From Planctomycetaceae bacterium (GTDB lineage: Bacteria; Planctomycetota; Planctomycetia; Planctomycetales; Planctomycetaceae): 9,279 nt of DNA. The stretch's first letter is position 1, and each line of letters starts with the position of its first letter. Shown piece by piece: positions 1 through 5,867 of this stretch. Under the pieces are notes generated by a model, which was not told where the DNA came from, ran no database searches, and saw only the letters and a program-made list of their open reading frames with translations. The stretch covers positions 1 through 9,279 of the forward strand of contig JAGQQB010000122.1 in the NCBI GenBank assembly GCA_020426425.1. Direction: 5' to 3'. The translations under genes were made by a program, and so were the position numbers.

Positions 1-376
1 CACAAACCAGTGGTAAGAGTTCATCTCCGAGTACCAGGGACCGGTCGCCTGAGATTCATCCCCGGATGGTTCGGGACCAAACGCTGCCAGATCGGCCATT
101 GCTGTTCTCTCACTGTGGACACATCAGGATTCGCCAGTCTGAAGCATGTTGACAGGTCGACCGGCGAACTTCCAGCGCGATCAAAGGAGGTCGAGTATTC
201 AGGAGCCAGATTCGGAAAGCAGTTGGTGAACATGCACGCCCCCCGCCTCCTGTCCAGTCCCGACTCCCCAGCATCCACCTCCGCAGCTCCCACTCACCTC
301 TGTGTAGTTTCACTCCACGTGTTCATTCTTCCAGTAATACACTTGCACCGTGTTCATTGGTATATTACTTGTATGA
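1..376. other. Non-coding leader upstream of lexA
   Basis: I find no gene I can support in this stretch. Open frames exist on both strands, including one on the plus strand running from about 10 to 447, but their translations are low-complexity mixtures rich in Arg, Ser, Pro and Cys, with no recognisable motif. A Shine-Dalgarno-like AAAGGAGGT near 184-192 is not followed by a convincing ORF. The last 60 bases hold the repeats listed separately as possible lexA control elements. Confidence 0.4.
318..369 (+). promoter_or_regulatory. Possible lexA operator/promoter region: direct and inverted repeats
   Basis: A perfect 10-base direct repeat, CGTGTTCATT, lies at 318-327 and 349-358, 31 bases apart, close to three helical turns. 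Overlapping it is an inverted repeat, AGTAATACAC (333-342) against GTATATTACT (360-369), with 9 of 10 bases matching across a 17-base spacer. TATATT at 361-366 is a 5/6 match to a -10 hexamer, but I see no good -35 at the right distance. LexA usually represses its own gene, so repeats here are natural operator candidates. They do not match the Gram-positive GAAC-N4-GTTC or the E. coli CTGT-N8-ACAG operator, so the assignment is inference. Confidence 0.35.
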
Positions 377-439
377 GTGGCCAGGAGTCTTTCACCCAGA
401 GCAGGACGCTCGACCAATGCTTTGCCAGGAGGAGTCGTC

Positions 440-1042
440 ATGTCTGATCGCCAAAAGCTGACCCCGCGTCAGGAAGCGATTTACGAGTTCATTCGCGACA
501 AGATTGTCAATCGCGGATACGGGCCAACTGTCCGTGAAATCGGAACGGAGTTCGGGATCAAATCTCCGAACGGAGTGATGTGCCATCTCAAGGCGTTGGA
601 AAAGAAGGGATTGATCGTCCGCGAACAGAATATGTCTCGCGCGATTCAACTGACCGATCCACCGACGCGTGCTTCGGCAACGTTGCCGCTCGCCGGGCAG
701 ATTGCCGCTGGTTCGCCGACGCTGGCGGTGGAGACACTGGAGAGCGAGGACTTCACCTCACTGTTCGACAACGAAGACCACTTCTGCCTGACGGTGCGTG
801 GCGATTCGATGATCGAGGAACACATCGCCGATGGCGATTACGCGATCATCCGCAAGCAGTCGACCTGTCGCGATGGCGACATCGTCGCGGCGCTGGTGGA
901 TGGCGAAGAGGCGACACTCAAGAGGTTCTACCGAGAACCGGGCCGCTACCGTCTGGAACCAGCAAACTCCACCATGCTGCCAATCTTCAGCACGCAAGTC
1001 GACGTGCTCGGCATATTGGTCGGTGTGATTCGGCGTTATTGA
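440..1042 (+). CDS. lexA: LexA repressor (SOS regulator, self-cleaving)
   Basis: A 200-residue protein matching LexA in length and architecture. Residues 1-70 form the winged helix-turn-helix DNA-binding domain (LTPRQEAIYEFI near the start, then GPTVREIG and the recognition region GIKSPNGVMCHLKALEKKG). The self-cleavage site is Ala90-Gly91 in QIAAGSP. The latent serine protease domain carries Ser123 in RGDSM and the general-base Lys161 in EEATLKRF. LexA represses DNA-damage genes and is inactivated when RecA filaments stimulate autoproteolysis. The start at 440 is chosen over an upstream in-frame ATG at 377 because AGGAGG (427-432) lies 7 bases before it and because family members begin at this point. 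The extra residues from 377 do not look like LexA. The gene stands alone, with repeats upstream that may be its operator, and its end overlaps the converging membrane-protein gene by 7 bases. Confidence 0.97.
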   Translation: MSDRQKLTPRQEAIYEFIRDKIVNRGYGPTVREIGTEFGIKSPNGVMCHLKALEKKGLIVREQNMSRAIQLTDPPTRASATLPLAGQIAAGSPTLAVETLESEDFTSLFDNEDHFCLTVRGDSMIEEHIADGDYAIIRKQSTCRDGDIVAALVDGEEATLKRFYREPGRYRLEPANSTMLPIFSTQVDVLGILVGVIRRY

Positions 1043-1398
1043 GTTGGCAACTGATGCTGAAACTCATACACGAAGAGTTTCGCCAGCAGCAGGAACGCGC
1101 TGCAGCACAAGCCAATCAGAAAGATCGTCACGGCGAACCACGCGGTCGCCCAGCCAGCCAGACGCGCGCCGATTTCGAGCAACGGCAAACCACAGAACAG
1201 GACGTTGAGCAGAATGAGCAACTCCAGCATCCCCCACAGGAAGGCGGGATCCCTGAGCGATTCCTCATGCAGAATGCCCGCACCGCCTGCGGCGAGACCG
1301 ACCAGAATGAGATTGTAGACGATCCGCATCCCCTCCCAGCGGAGCAGCACTTCGCCCACATGCAGTGGCCCGGGAGTCATGGCAGTCTCGACATCCAT
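1036..1398 (-). CDS. Small multi-pass membrane protein, unrecognised family
   Basis: A 120-residue hydrophobic protein that I cannot assign to a named family. Three hydrophobic stretches are visible at about residues 24-43 (RIVYNLILVGLAAGG), 53-77 (FLWGMLELLILLNVLFCG) and 84-110 (TAWFAVTIFLIGLCCSAFLL), with short charged loops between. This suggests an integral inner-membrane protein with three helices, or four if the last stretch is split. Cys69 and the Cys98-Cys99 pair lie in or near helices. The gene follows the isochorismatase-family gene on the same strand and may be co-transcribed with it. The start is uncertain: ATG at 1398 is used, but GTG at 1425 (only 13 bases after the upstream stop) and ATG at 1380 are also in frame. 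The stop lies inside the last codons of lexA on the other strand. The hydrophobic pattern supports a real gene more than a shadow. Confidence 0.65.
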   Translation of the reverse strand: MDVETAMTPGPLHVGEVLLRWEGMRIVYNLILVGLAAGGAGILHEESLRDPAFLWGMLELLILLNVLFCGLPLLEIGARLAGWATAWFAVTIFLIGLCCSAFLLLAKLFVYEFQHQLPTQ

Positions 1399-1438
1399 CC
1401 TGGCACAGTAATCCACCGCCGACACCGCTCACCAGATA

Positions 1439-1996
1439 CTATTTGACGAGTTGGCTGATTTGTTTGAACTCGGCAGCATCAGCCGTTTCGCACCACTCGA
1501 ACAGGATCGACTCGACCGTGGTGAGTGTGACGCCATGGGCAGCCATGCGGTCTAGAGCCACCTGTCGATCAACGGTCGATCGGCTGGAGACGGCATCGAC
1601 GGCGAGATAGACGCGAAAACCAGCGGCGAGTAGATCGAACGCGGTCTGCAATACGCAGACATGCGTTTCGATTCCGGCCAGCACAATTTGGTCGCGGCCT
1701 TCGACGACTTCCTCGGGCGATATCCACGGCAGCGACTCGCTGCAACTGAAGCGTCGTTTGTCGGGACATGGCCCCAATAGATCGCGCAGTTCGGGCACTG
1801 TTGGTCCTAAGCCACGCGGATATTGTTCGGTACCGGTCACTGGGATACCGAGGATGTTGGCCCCTTGAATGAGCATCTGGCACCGCCGCGTTACCGTTGC
1901 CGCCTCTAGCATCACCGGCACCAGTCGCTCCTGCATGTCGATGATCAGCAGACGACTGCGGGTGCGATCGAGAAGGTCGGGACTGCGACGGGACAT
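1439..1996 (-). CDS. Isochorismatase-family cysteine hydrolase
   Basis: A 185-residue single-domain protein of the isochorismatase-like cysteine hydrolase superfamily, close to the usual length. The Asp-Lys-Cys triad is visible: Asp20 in LLIIDMQE, Lys80 in PDKRRFS and Cys114 in GIETHVCVLQTA. The cis-peptide-type segment before the nucleophile (LAGIETHVC) and the following helix match ISOC1/ISOC2- and YcaC-like members rather than true isochorismatases of siderophore synthesis. No siderophore genes are nearby. The likely chemistry is hydrolysis of a small amide, imide or vinyl ether, with unknown substrate. There is no signal peptide, so it is cytoplasmic. No clear Shine-Dalgarno precedes the ATG at 1996. 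It is the first gene of a probable two-gene minus-strand unit with the small membrane protein. Fold and catalytic class are secure, substrate is not. Confidence 0.93.
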   Translation of the reverse strand: MSRRSPDLLDRTRSRLLIIDMQERLVPVMLEAATVTRRCQMLIQGANILGIPVTGTEQYPRGLGPTVPELRDLLGPCPDKRRFSCSESLPWISPEEVVEGRDQIVLAGIETHVCVLQTAFDLLAAGFRVYLAVDAVSSRSTVDRQVALDRMAAHGVTLTTVESILFEWCETADAAEFKQISQLVK

Positions 1997-2265
1997 GGAG
2001 TGGGGCTTTCGGAGAGAGAATAAGCGAGTTCAGCACGCCTCAGGGCACCTTGGAAGTCTAGCGTACAGAGAGCGACTCGCATGTGCTGAACACACTGGAA
2101 CTCCGCAGACTCGGGGGGCAGAAGGTATTTACGGCCCAGATCAAAGTGTGAATCCGGGTGAGGACGCAAAACTTTGCCATCGCATTACGGATATTGACAC
2201 CGGTACCGACGACGTCGCGAGGTTCAGGGCGATAGTTAGTACAAGTGCGAATGGTGCATGCCCAA
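1997..2265. other. Intergenic, lower-GC stretch without a supported gene
   Basis: About 270 bases between the isochorismatase gene and the 137-residue ORF. Base composition drops here: 2161-2220 is about 53% G+C, against about 63% in a sample of the DUF1080 gene (3601-3660). Short open frames on both strands read as arbitrary residue strings. One minus-strand frame (2058-2318) overlaps the end of the next ORF and could be a decayed continuation, but I see no motif to support that. Confidence 0.35.
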
Positions 2266-2679
2266 TCAGATGCGGCTTGATCTGGGTGGGACGTCAGCGT
2301 AGGCGAATGCTGCGACAATCACACGTACAACCTCACGCGGGTCAACGAAGAACTGGCGAATCCATTCGACTGTCGGGCGAACACCATCCATTCCACGTGT
2401 TTCAACACAATAGTCGAACTCTCCTGCGAATGCCCGAGACTGTATCACGGATACGTATGCAAATGGCTGAACTCGGTCACGGTCATGCACTGTATCTCGG
2501 TGGCCGAGATTCATTTGACCATGTGACGTTCCCACATAGATCATCGGCCCGGAATCTTCATCAAGTAGTTCAAGTAGCTGACGGATTTTCGTGGCCTTTT
2601 CAGGCAACTGCCCCAACGCAAATCCCTCGATCAAGCCTTCAAAGTTCTTCCATTGTGATGAATAACCGCGAACTGGCAT
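2266..2679 (-). CDS. Hypothetical protein, 137 residues
   Basis: I do not recognise this protein. The start at 2679 is supported by GGAG (2687-2690) with a 7-base spacer; an earlier in-frame ATG at 2751 has no such site. The translation begins MPVRGYSSQWKNFEGLIEG and then has an amphipathic helix-like segment (LPEKATKIRQLLELLDED, about residues 25-42), a short beta-like segment (PMIYVGTSHGQ) and a hydrophobic end (VEWIRQFFVD, then VVRVIVAAFAYA). There is no signal peptide or clear membrane segment. The last residues (PPRSSRI) look unlike a natural ending, so the gene may be shortened by a frameshift. The size and low-GC setting recall orphan accessory or immunity-type proteins, but nothing proves that. 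It is divergent from the DUF1080 lipoprotein. A chance open frame cannot be excluded. Confidence 0.45.
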   Translation of the reverse strand: MPVRGYSSQWKNFEGLIEGFALGQLPEKATKIRQLLELLDEDSGPMIYVGTSHGQMNLGHRDTVHDRDRVQPFAYVSVIQSRAFAGEFDYCVETRGMDGVRPTVEWIRQFFVDPREVVRVIVAAFAYADVPPRSSRI

Positions 2680-2916
2680 GAAGGGACTCCGAGCTTGACC
2701 GATACCGTCTTTCGCCGTCGCACAATCACTAAACTGCGTGGAAACGTACATTGCGAATCACAAGGATTGGTTACCGGTGTCGAGCTTGTCAATACGCCGT
2801 TTCGTTGTCTGAGAACGTTGTCGTTCGCCGAATTGCGATTCGCTGCGTTGCTTGGTATCACCCGAGTCTATCGTCTCCACCGCCGCCAACTGTGCCTCAC
2901 AAGGGAACGCCCGAGG

Positions 2917-3081
2917 ATGAATACTCTACGCATTGCCAGCCTGTTCATGATGTCGAGTCTCGTCATCGCACTTGGTTGTGAAGCTCAGCAGTCCACTGCG
3001 CCAGCAGGATCGACGGAGCCTGTGGCTGAGCAATCGTCCACGGTCGTTGAGTCTGCGACCAATGAGGCAGCCCCAACTTAG
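2917..3081 (+). CDS. Lipoprotein signal-peptide leader of a DUF1080 gene, ended by an in-frame TAG
   Basis: A 54-codon frame beginning MNTLRIASLFMMSS. It has a basic N-terminus, a hydrophobic core (about residues 6-19) and the lipobox IALGC with the lipidated Cys at residue 21. A Gln/Ser/Thr/Glu-rich linker typical of planctomycete secreted lipoproteins follows. AAGGGA (2901-2906) is a plausible Shine-Dalgarno 10 bases before the ATG. The frame stops at TAG (3079-3081) and then continues in the same frame, without further stops, into the DUF1080 protein to 4248. I therefore read it as the N-terminal part of one lipoprotein gene cut by a nonsense codon. A CAG-to-TAG change would restore APTQTVAVADE. 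A separate micropeptide is less likely because signal, linker and domain are in the order expected of one protein. Confidence 0.7.
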   Translation: MNTLRIASLFMMSSLVIALGCEAQQSTAPAGSTEPVAEQSSTVVESATNEAAPT

Positions 3082-3084
3082 ACG

Positions 3085-4248
3085 GTGGCTGTGGCCGACG
3101 AAGCGGAGCCTGAGTCGGTACTGGTGCCGTACGAGAACCCACTCAGTCAGGAAGAAAAGGACGGTGGTTGGATCACTCTGTTTGATGGACATTCGCTGTT
3201 TGGCTGGACGTCGAATGCAGCGGCGGTGAATTGGCATGTGACCGATGGAGCGATTACCGCCAGTGAGGGACCGCGTGGATTGTTGCTGACGTCGGTCCCA
3301 TTCGCGGACTTTGAGTTCACTTGCGAGTTTCAGTTGGAAGCTGGGGGCAACAGTGGTGTCTTCCTACGGACGATTCCGCAGCCGGCCAAGGTCGACCAGG
3401 ATTGCTACGAACTGAACATCGTCGATGCCCATCCTGATGGTTACCTCACCGGCAGCCTCGTGGGGCGTGCAAGGACGGCGGAACCGATCACCGGATCGGG
3501 CGATTGGAAGACATGCCGTGTAGTGGCCGAAGGGCGTCGATTCCAGGTCTTTCTGGGCGGCGAACAGGTGCTGGACTTCACTGACGACACCGACGGTTTC
3601 CGGCCAGCCGGACACATCGGCCTGCAACGAAACGAAGGGGCCGTGAGCTTTCGCAATCTGCGACTGCGTCCGCTGGGAATGCACGATCTATTCAACGGAA
3701 CTGATCTCACCGGCTGGCGCATCGTGCCTGGTTCGAAAAGCGAATTCGCAGTTGAAGACGGGACGATCCATGTCACCAACGGGGCCGGCTTCCTGGAGAC
3801 CGAGCCGACGTTTGGCAACTTCATCTTTCAGGCGGCCTCGCAGACACATGCCGCTGAACTCAACAGTGGCTACTTCTTCCGGGCCATGCCCGGTACCGCA
3901 GAGGCCCCCTCGAACGGCTACGAAGCACAGATCCACAACGGCTTTGATGGCGATCGGCATCACCCCAACAATGCGGGCACCGGAGCGATTTTCCGTCGTG
4001 TTGAAGCCCGGTATGTCGTCCCCAATGACAATGAATGGTTCACGACTACACTCATCGCCAACGGTCCACGCATCGCCGTTTGGGTCGATGGGTACCAAGT
4101 GGTCGACTGGGAAGACACCCGTAAGTCGGACGAGAATCCGCGCAAAGGACAACGTCTCGCGGCCGGACACATCAGCCTGCAGGGTCACGATCCGACGACG
4201 GACATCTCTTTCAAGTCACTGCGGGCGGTGGAATTGCCGGCGAAATAA
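3085..4248 (+). CDS. Tandem DUF1080 (3-keto-disaccharide hydrolase-like) protein, body of the interrupted lipoprotein
   Basis: 387 codons from a GTG just after the TAG at 3079-3081, with two DUF1080 domains (PF06439; concanavalin/LamG-like jelly roll). Domain 1 covers about residues 27-196 (GGWITLFDGHSLFGW at its start, GNSGVFLR in the middle, GHIGLQRNEGAVSFRNLRLR at its end). Domain 2 covers about 199-385 (HDLFNGTDLTGW, NSGYFFRAMPG, YEAQIHNGFDG, GHISLQGHDPTTDISFKSLR). The family is abundant in Planctomycetes; some members cleave 3-keto-glycosides and others probably bind glycans. Such proteins are normally exported, and the lipoprotein signal lies upstream in the same frame beyond the TAG. 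If translation restarts at 3085 the product lacks a signal and would stay in the cytoplasm. No good Shine-Dalgarno precedes this GTG. Domain identity is secure. Whether the gene is a young pseudogene, a sequencing error or uses readthrough cannot be told here. Confidence 0.9.
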   Translation: MAVADEAEPESVLVPYENPLSQEEKDGGWITLFDGHSLFGWTSNAAAVNWHVTDGAITASEGPRGLLLTSVPFADFEFTCEFQLEAGGNSGVFLRTIPQPAKVDQDCYELNIVDAHPDGYLTGSLVGRARTAEPITGSGDWKTCRVVAEGRRFQVFLGGEQVLDFTDDTDGFRPAGHIGLQRNEGAVSFRNLRLRPLGMHDLFNGTDLTGWRIVPGSKSEFAVEDGTIHVTNGAGFLETEPTFGNFIFQAASQTHAAELNSGYFFRAMPGTAEAPSNGYEAQIHNGFDGDRHHPNNAGTGAIFRRVEARYVVPNDNEWFTTTLIANGPRIAVWVDGYQVVDWEDTRKSDENPRKGQRLAAGHISLQGHDPTTDISFKSLRAVELPAK

Positions 4249-4250
4249 TT

Positions 4251-4266
4251 GTGCCGCCCACGGCAC
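4251..4266 (-). terminator. Possible terminator hairpin between converging genes
   Basis: GTGCCG (4251-4256) and CGGCAC (4261-4266) form a perfect 6-bp stem with a 4-base loop. Read on the minus strand the stem is followed by AATTATTT, a weak U-rich tail, so it could end transcripts coming from the M24-like gene, whose stop lies about 118 bases upstream. It also sits directly behind the stop of the DUF1080 gene, but no T-tract follows on that strand. The stem is short and the call is tentative. Confidence 0.3.
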
Positions 4267-4383
4267 CGACCATCGAGCGCGACCGCGTCGTTGACGACCA
4301 GTGGAGATGCTGCTGGTGGATTGAGATGGTGCAGGTGGCTGGCCCACCGGTTGAGATGGTTGAGGAACAAGAGCTGCGGGCCG

Positions 4384-5550
4384 TCAACCATGTGCGTCGC
4401 GGACGAGAATCCCGGGACGATTGAATTCGGCCCCTTTCACACGGACGGTGAGCGTTGGCCAGTTTTCATGCCGCGTGATCACTTCACGCGAATTTGCATG
4501 CACCAGCATTGTGTCACTTACCAGCGAAGCCCGCACACTTGGATGCCAGTGGATGACCGAAGTCGATGGAATCTCGCGTGTAGCATCGGGGGTAAAGCGT
4601 TCCTCACAGGCGCCGTAGCCGACGAACTCCGCCTGCTCCGCCAGCCGCCATTCATCAGGTACGCCGAATTTCTCATAGATCCGAGCGACCCGCTGCCAGG
4701 TCTCACAGATCGCCCACCCGGCCTGCGAGAAGAACATGCCCGTCGCCTGCAGCAGCGTGGCAACATCGAAAGTGTCCTGCACTTCTTCCGAAGGCGGGCC
4801 GAAACAAACGGTGCGTGACAGCGCAAGGTGCAAGCCTTCGCGTCGGACCATAGCCGAAAGCACGCAGTGCCGCTCAACTCGGTCTTCACTCGCCGTCCAT
4901 TGTCGATAGCGATGCCCTTGGCCGTCAGCCAACACTTGAAGATGAACCGGTTCGAGACCATGCCGCCACAGTCGATGCGACAGTTGTCCGGCAATTTCCT
5001 GTTCGCTCTCGCCGCGCTGCAGACTGCGGGCCGTTGCCTCCACCGCATGGGCGGCCATCAAGCCGAACTCGCGATAGCGTTCCGCCTCGCGATTCGAGAG
5101 TTGCAGGCGAAAGTCCTGCAGTTCACGTTGCACATTCTCGGTACCGGGATACCAGACATCGCCCCCGACCCGGCGTCCCCGCACAGCATCTTGCCGGAGC
5201 AGATGCAAATCTTCTGTCCAAGGACGTTCCTTCTGCAAAAAGCCGAGGCCATTGAGTTCGCGGTCGAAGAGTTGCGGCGTATCAGACTGCTGGCACAGCA
5301 CGACACGCGCTTCTTCAGTAATCAGCAATGCCCCGAATGCACCGATACCCGCACGCTGATTGTTCGCACCGCACGTCAACCAACCGAACATTTCCGGTGA
5401 CTGCAGCAGCAACGCGTCGAACCCTTTGAGCAGCATGTACTCGACGAGCAACTGATGCCGCCGGTCGACCTCCTCGGCTCGAGGCTGGTCGAATGCACGG
5501 ATCTCGTTTGAGAGCGCGGGGTTCAATGGGGAAAGTAGATTCAGTGCCAT
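4384..5550 (-). CDS. M24-fold (creatinase/aminopeptidase P-like) protein lacking metal ligands, probable pseudopeptidase
   Basis: A 388-residue protein with the two-domain M24 layout: a creatinase-N-like domain (about 25-150, with SPEMFGWLTCG and GAFGALLIT) and a pita-bread domain (about 155-370, opening with the LSNREAERYREFGLMAAHAVEA helix). The five metal-binding positions of M24 peptidases can be aligned with the neighbouring active enzyme and all are changed: the two Asp become Ala233 (VLSA) and Ala243 (LALSRT), the His becomes Tyr312 (VGYGACEE), and the two Glu become His334 (SVIHWHP) and Ser345 (LVSDTMLV). Dinuclear-metal hydrolysis is therefore unlikely. A creatinase-type metal-free reaction or a regulatory or binding role is possible. 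There is no signal peptide. ATG at 5550 is chosen because the frame before it (to an ATG at 5613) does not resemble the family. It follows the active M24 gene, 317 bases downstream on the same strand. Confidence 0.88.
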   Translation of the reverse strand: MALNLLSPLNPALSNEIRAFDQPRAEEVDRRHQLLVEYMLLKGFDALLLQSPEMFGWLTCGANNQRAGIGAFGALLITEEARVVLCQQSDTPQLFDRELNGLGFLQKERPWTEDLHLLRQDAVRGRRVGGDVWYPGTENVQRELQDFRLQLSNREAERYREFGLMAAHAVEATARSLQRGESEQEIAGQLSHRLWRHGLEPVHLQVLADGQGHRYRQWTASEDRVERHCVLSAMVRREGLHLALSRTVCFGPPSEEVQDTFDVATLLQATGMFFSQAGWAICETWQRVARIYEKFGVPDEWRLAEQAEFVGYGACEERFTPDATREIPSTSVIHWHPSVRASLVSDTMLVHANSREVITRHENWPTLTVRVKGAEFNRPGILVRDAHG

Positions 5551-5596
5551 GCGATCGAAGGGATGAGTCGAATGGACGCAATAGCGACAGGCGGAA

Positions 5597-5604
5597 TCAC
5601 CTCC
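5597..5604 (-). promoter_or_regulatory. Strong Shine-Dalgarno-like site 46 bases upstream of the M24-like start
   Basis: On the minus strand GGAGGTGA, an almost complete anti-16S complement, sits 46 bases before the ATG at 5550. No in-frame ATG, GTG or TTG follows it at normal spacing. It may be chance, a ribosome standby site, or a trace of an earlier start. Confidence 0.25.
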
Positions 5605-5728
5605 CGCCAGCATACATCAGAGCATGCCAGTCTGTCGAAGCATAAGGTTCCCCAGTACCCCGCAGGGGGAAAAACGCTGCTTCGGACGTCGCAGATCGGG
5701 CTGTAGTGATTCTTCCGACTGGGTAAGC

Positions 5729-5792
5729 CGTCATTTCGGGTGCAGGGTTCCCACAGCGAACATGTAGGGAGCGATCTCGCACCGGGATGACG
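5729..5792. repeat. Imperfect palindromic element between the two M24 genes
   Basis: CGTCATTTCGGGTGC (5729-5743) faces GCACCGGGATGACG (5779-5792) as an imperfect inverted repeat. The arms agree at most positions, with one extra base and a few mismatches in the middle. Between them lie TTCCC and GGGA segments that can extend pairing, and a central ACATGT. The element fills much of the 317-base gap (5551-5867) and has no T-tract, so it is not a typical intrinsic terminator. It resembles REP- or MITE-like intergenic palindromes; no second copy exists in this window. Confidence 0.4.
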
Positions 5793-5867
5793 AGATGTGC
5801 AAATTGCAAGGTCCAGGTCGATACTGGCAGCATCGGCGACGAAGAACATGCCTGCCGATCTGCGCAA

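Noticed and set aside
10..447. 145-codon open frame on the plus strand at the left edge
   Set aside because: The translation has no recognisable motif, many Arg/Ser/Cys/His runs typical of chance frames, no Shine-Dalgarno, and it overlaps the lexA start.
580..1446. Long open frame on the plus strand overlapping lexA
   Set aside because: It is a frame shadow of lexA and of the minus-strand membrane gene, with Arg/Gln/His-rich content and no domain signal.
1869..2681. 270-codon open frame on the plus strand
   Set aside because: It runs antisense to the isochorismatase start and the 137-residue ORF; residues look random and no start site is supported.
3079..3081. TAG read as an amino acid under an altered genetic code
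   Set aside because: The isochorismatase-family gene ends with TAG at its expected length, and nothing such as a pyrrolysine or suppressor tRNA is seen.
4185..4391. Minus-strand frame with NHLNRWASHLHHLN, possibly a frameshifted C-terminus of the M24-like protein
   Set aside because: The M24-like protein already ends where the family usually does, and the frame overlaps the DUF1080 gene. Two TTGAGATGGT repeats (4321-4330 and 4351-4360) explain the repetitive look.
4828..5400. 190-codon open frame on the plus strand
   Set aside because: Antisense shadow of the M24-like gene.
5541..5867. 108-codon minus-strand frame in the gap between the two M24 genes
   Set aside because: It overlaps the palindrome and the M24-like start in another frame, and has no Shine-Dalgarno or motif.
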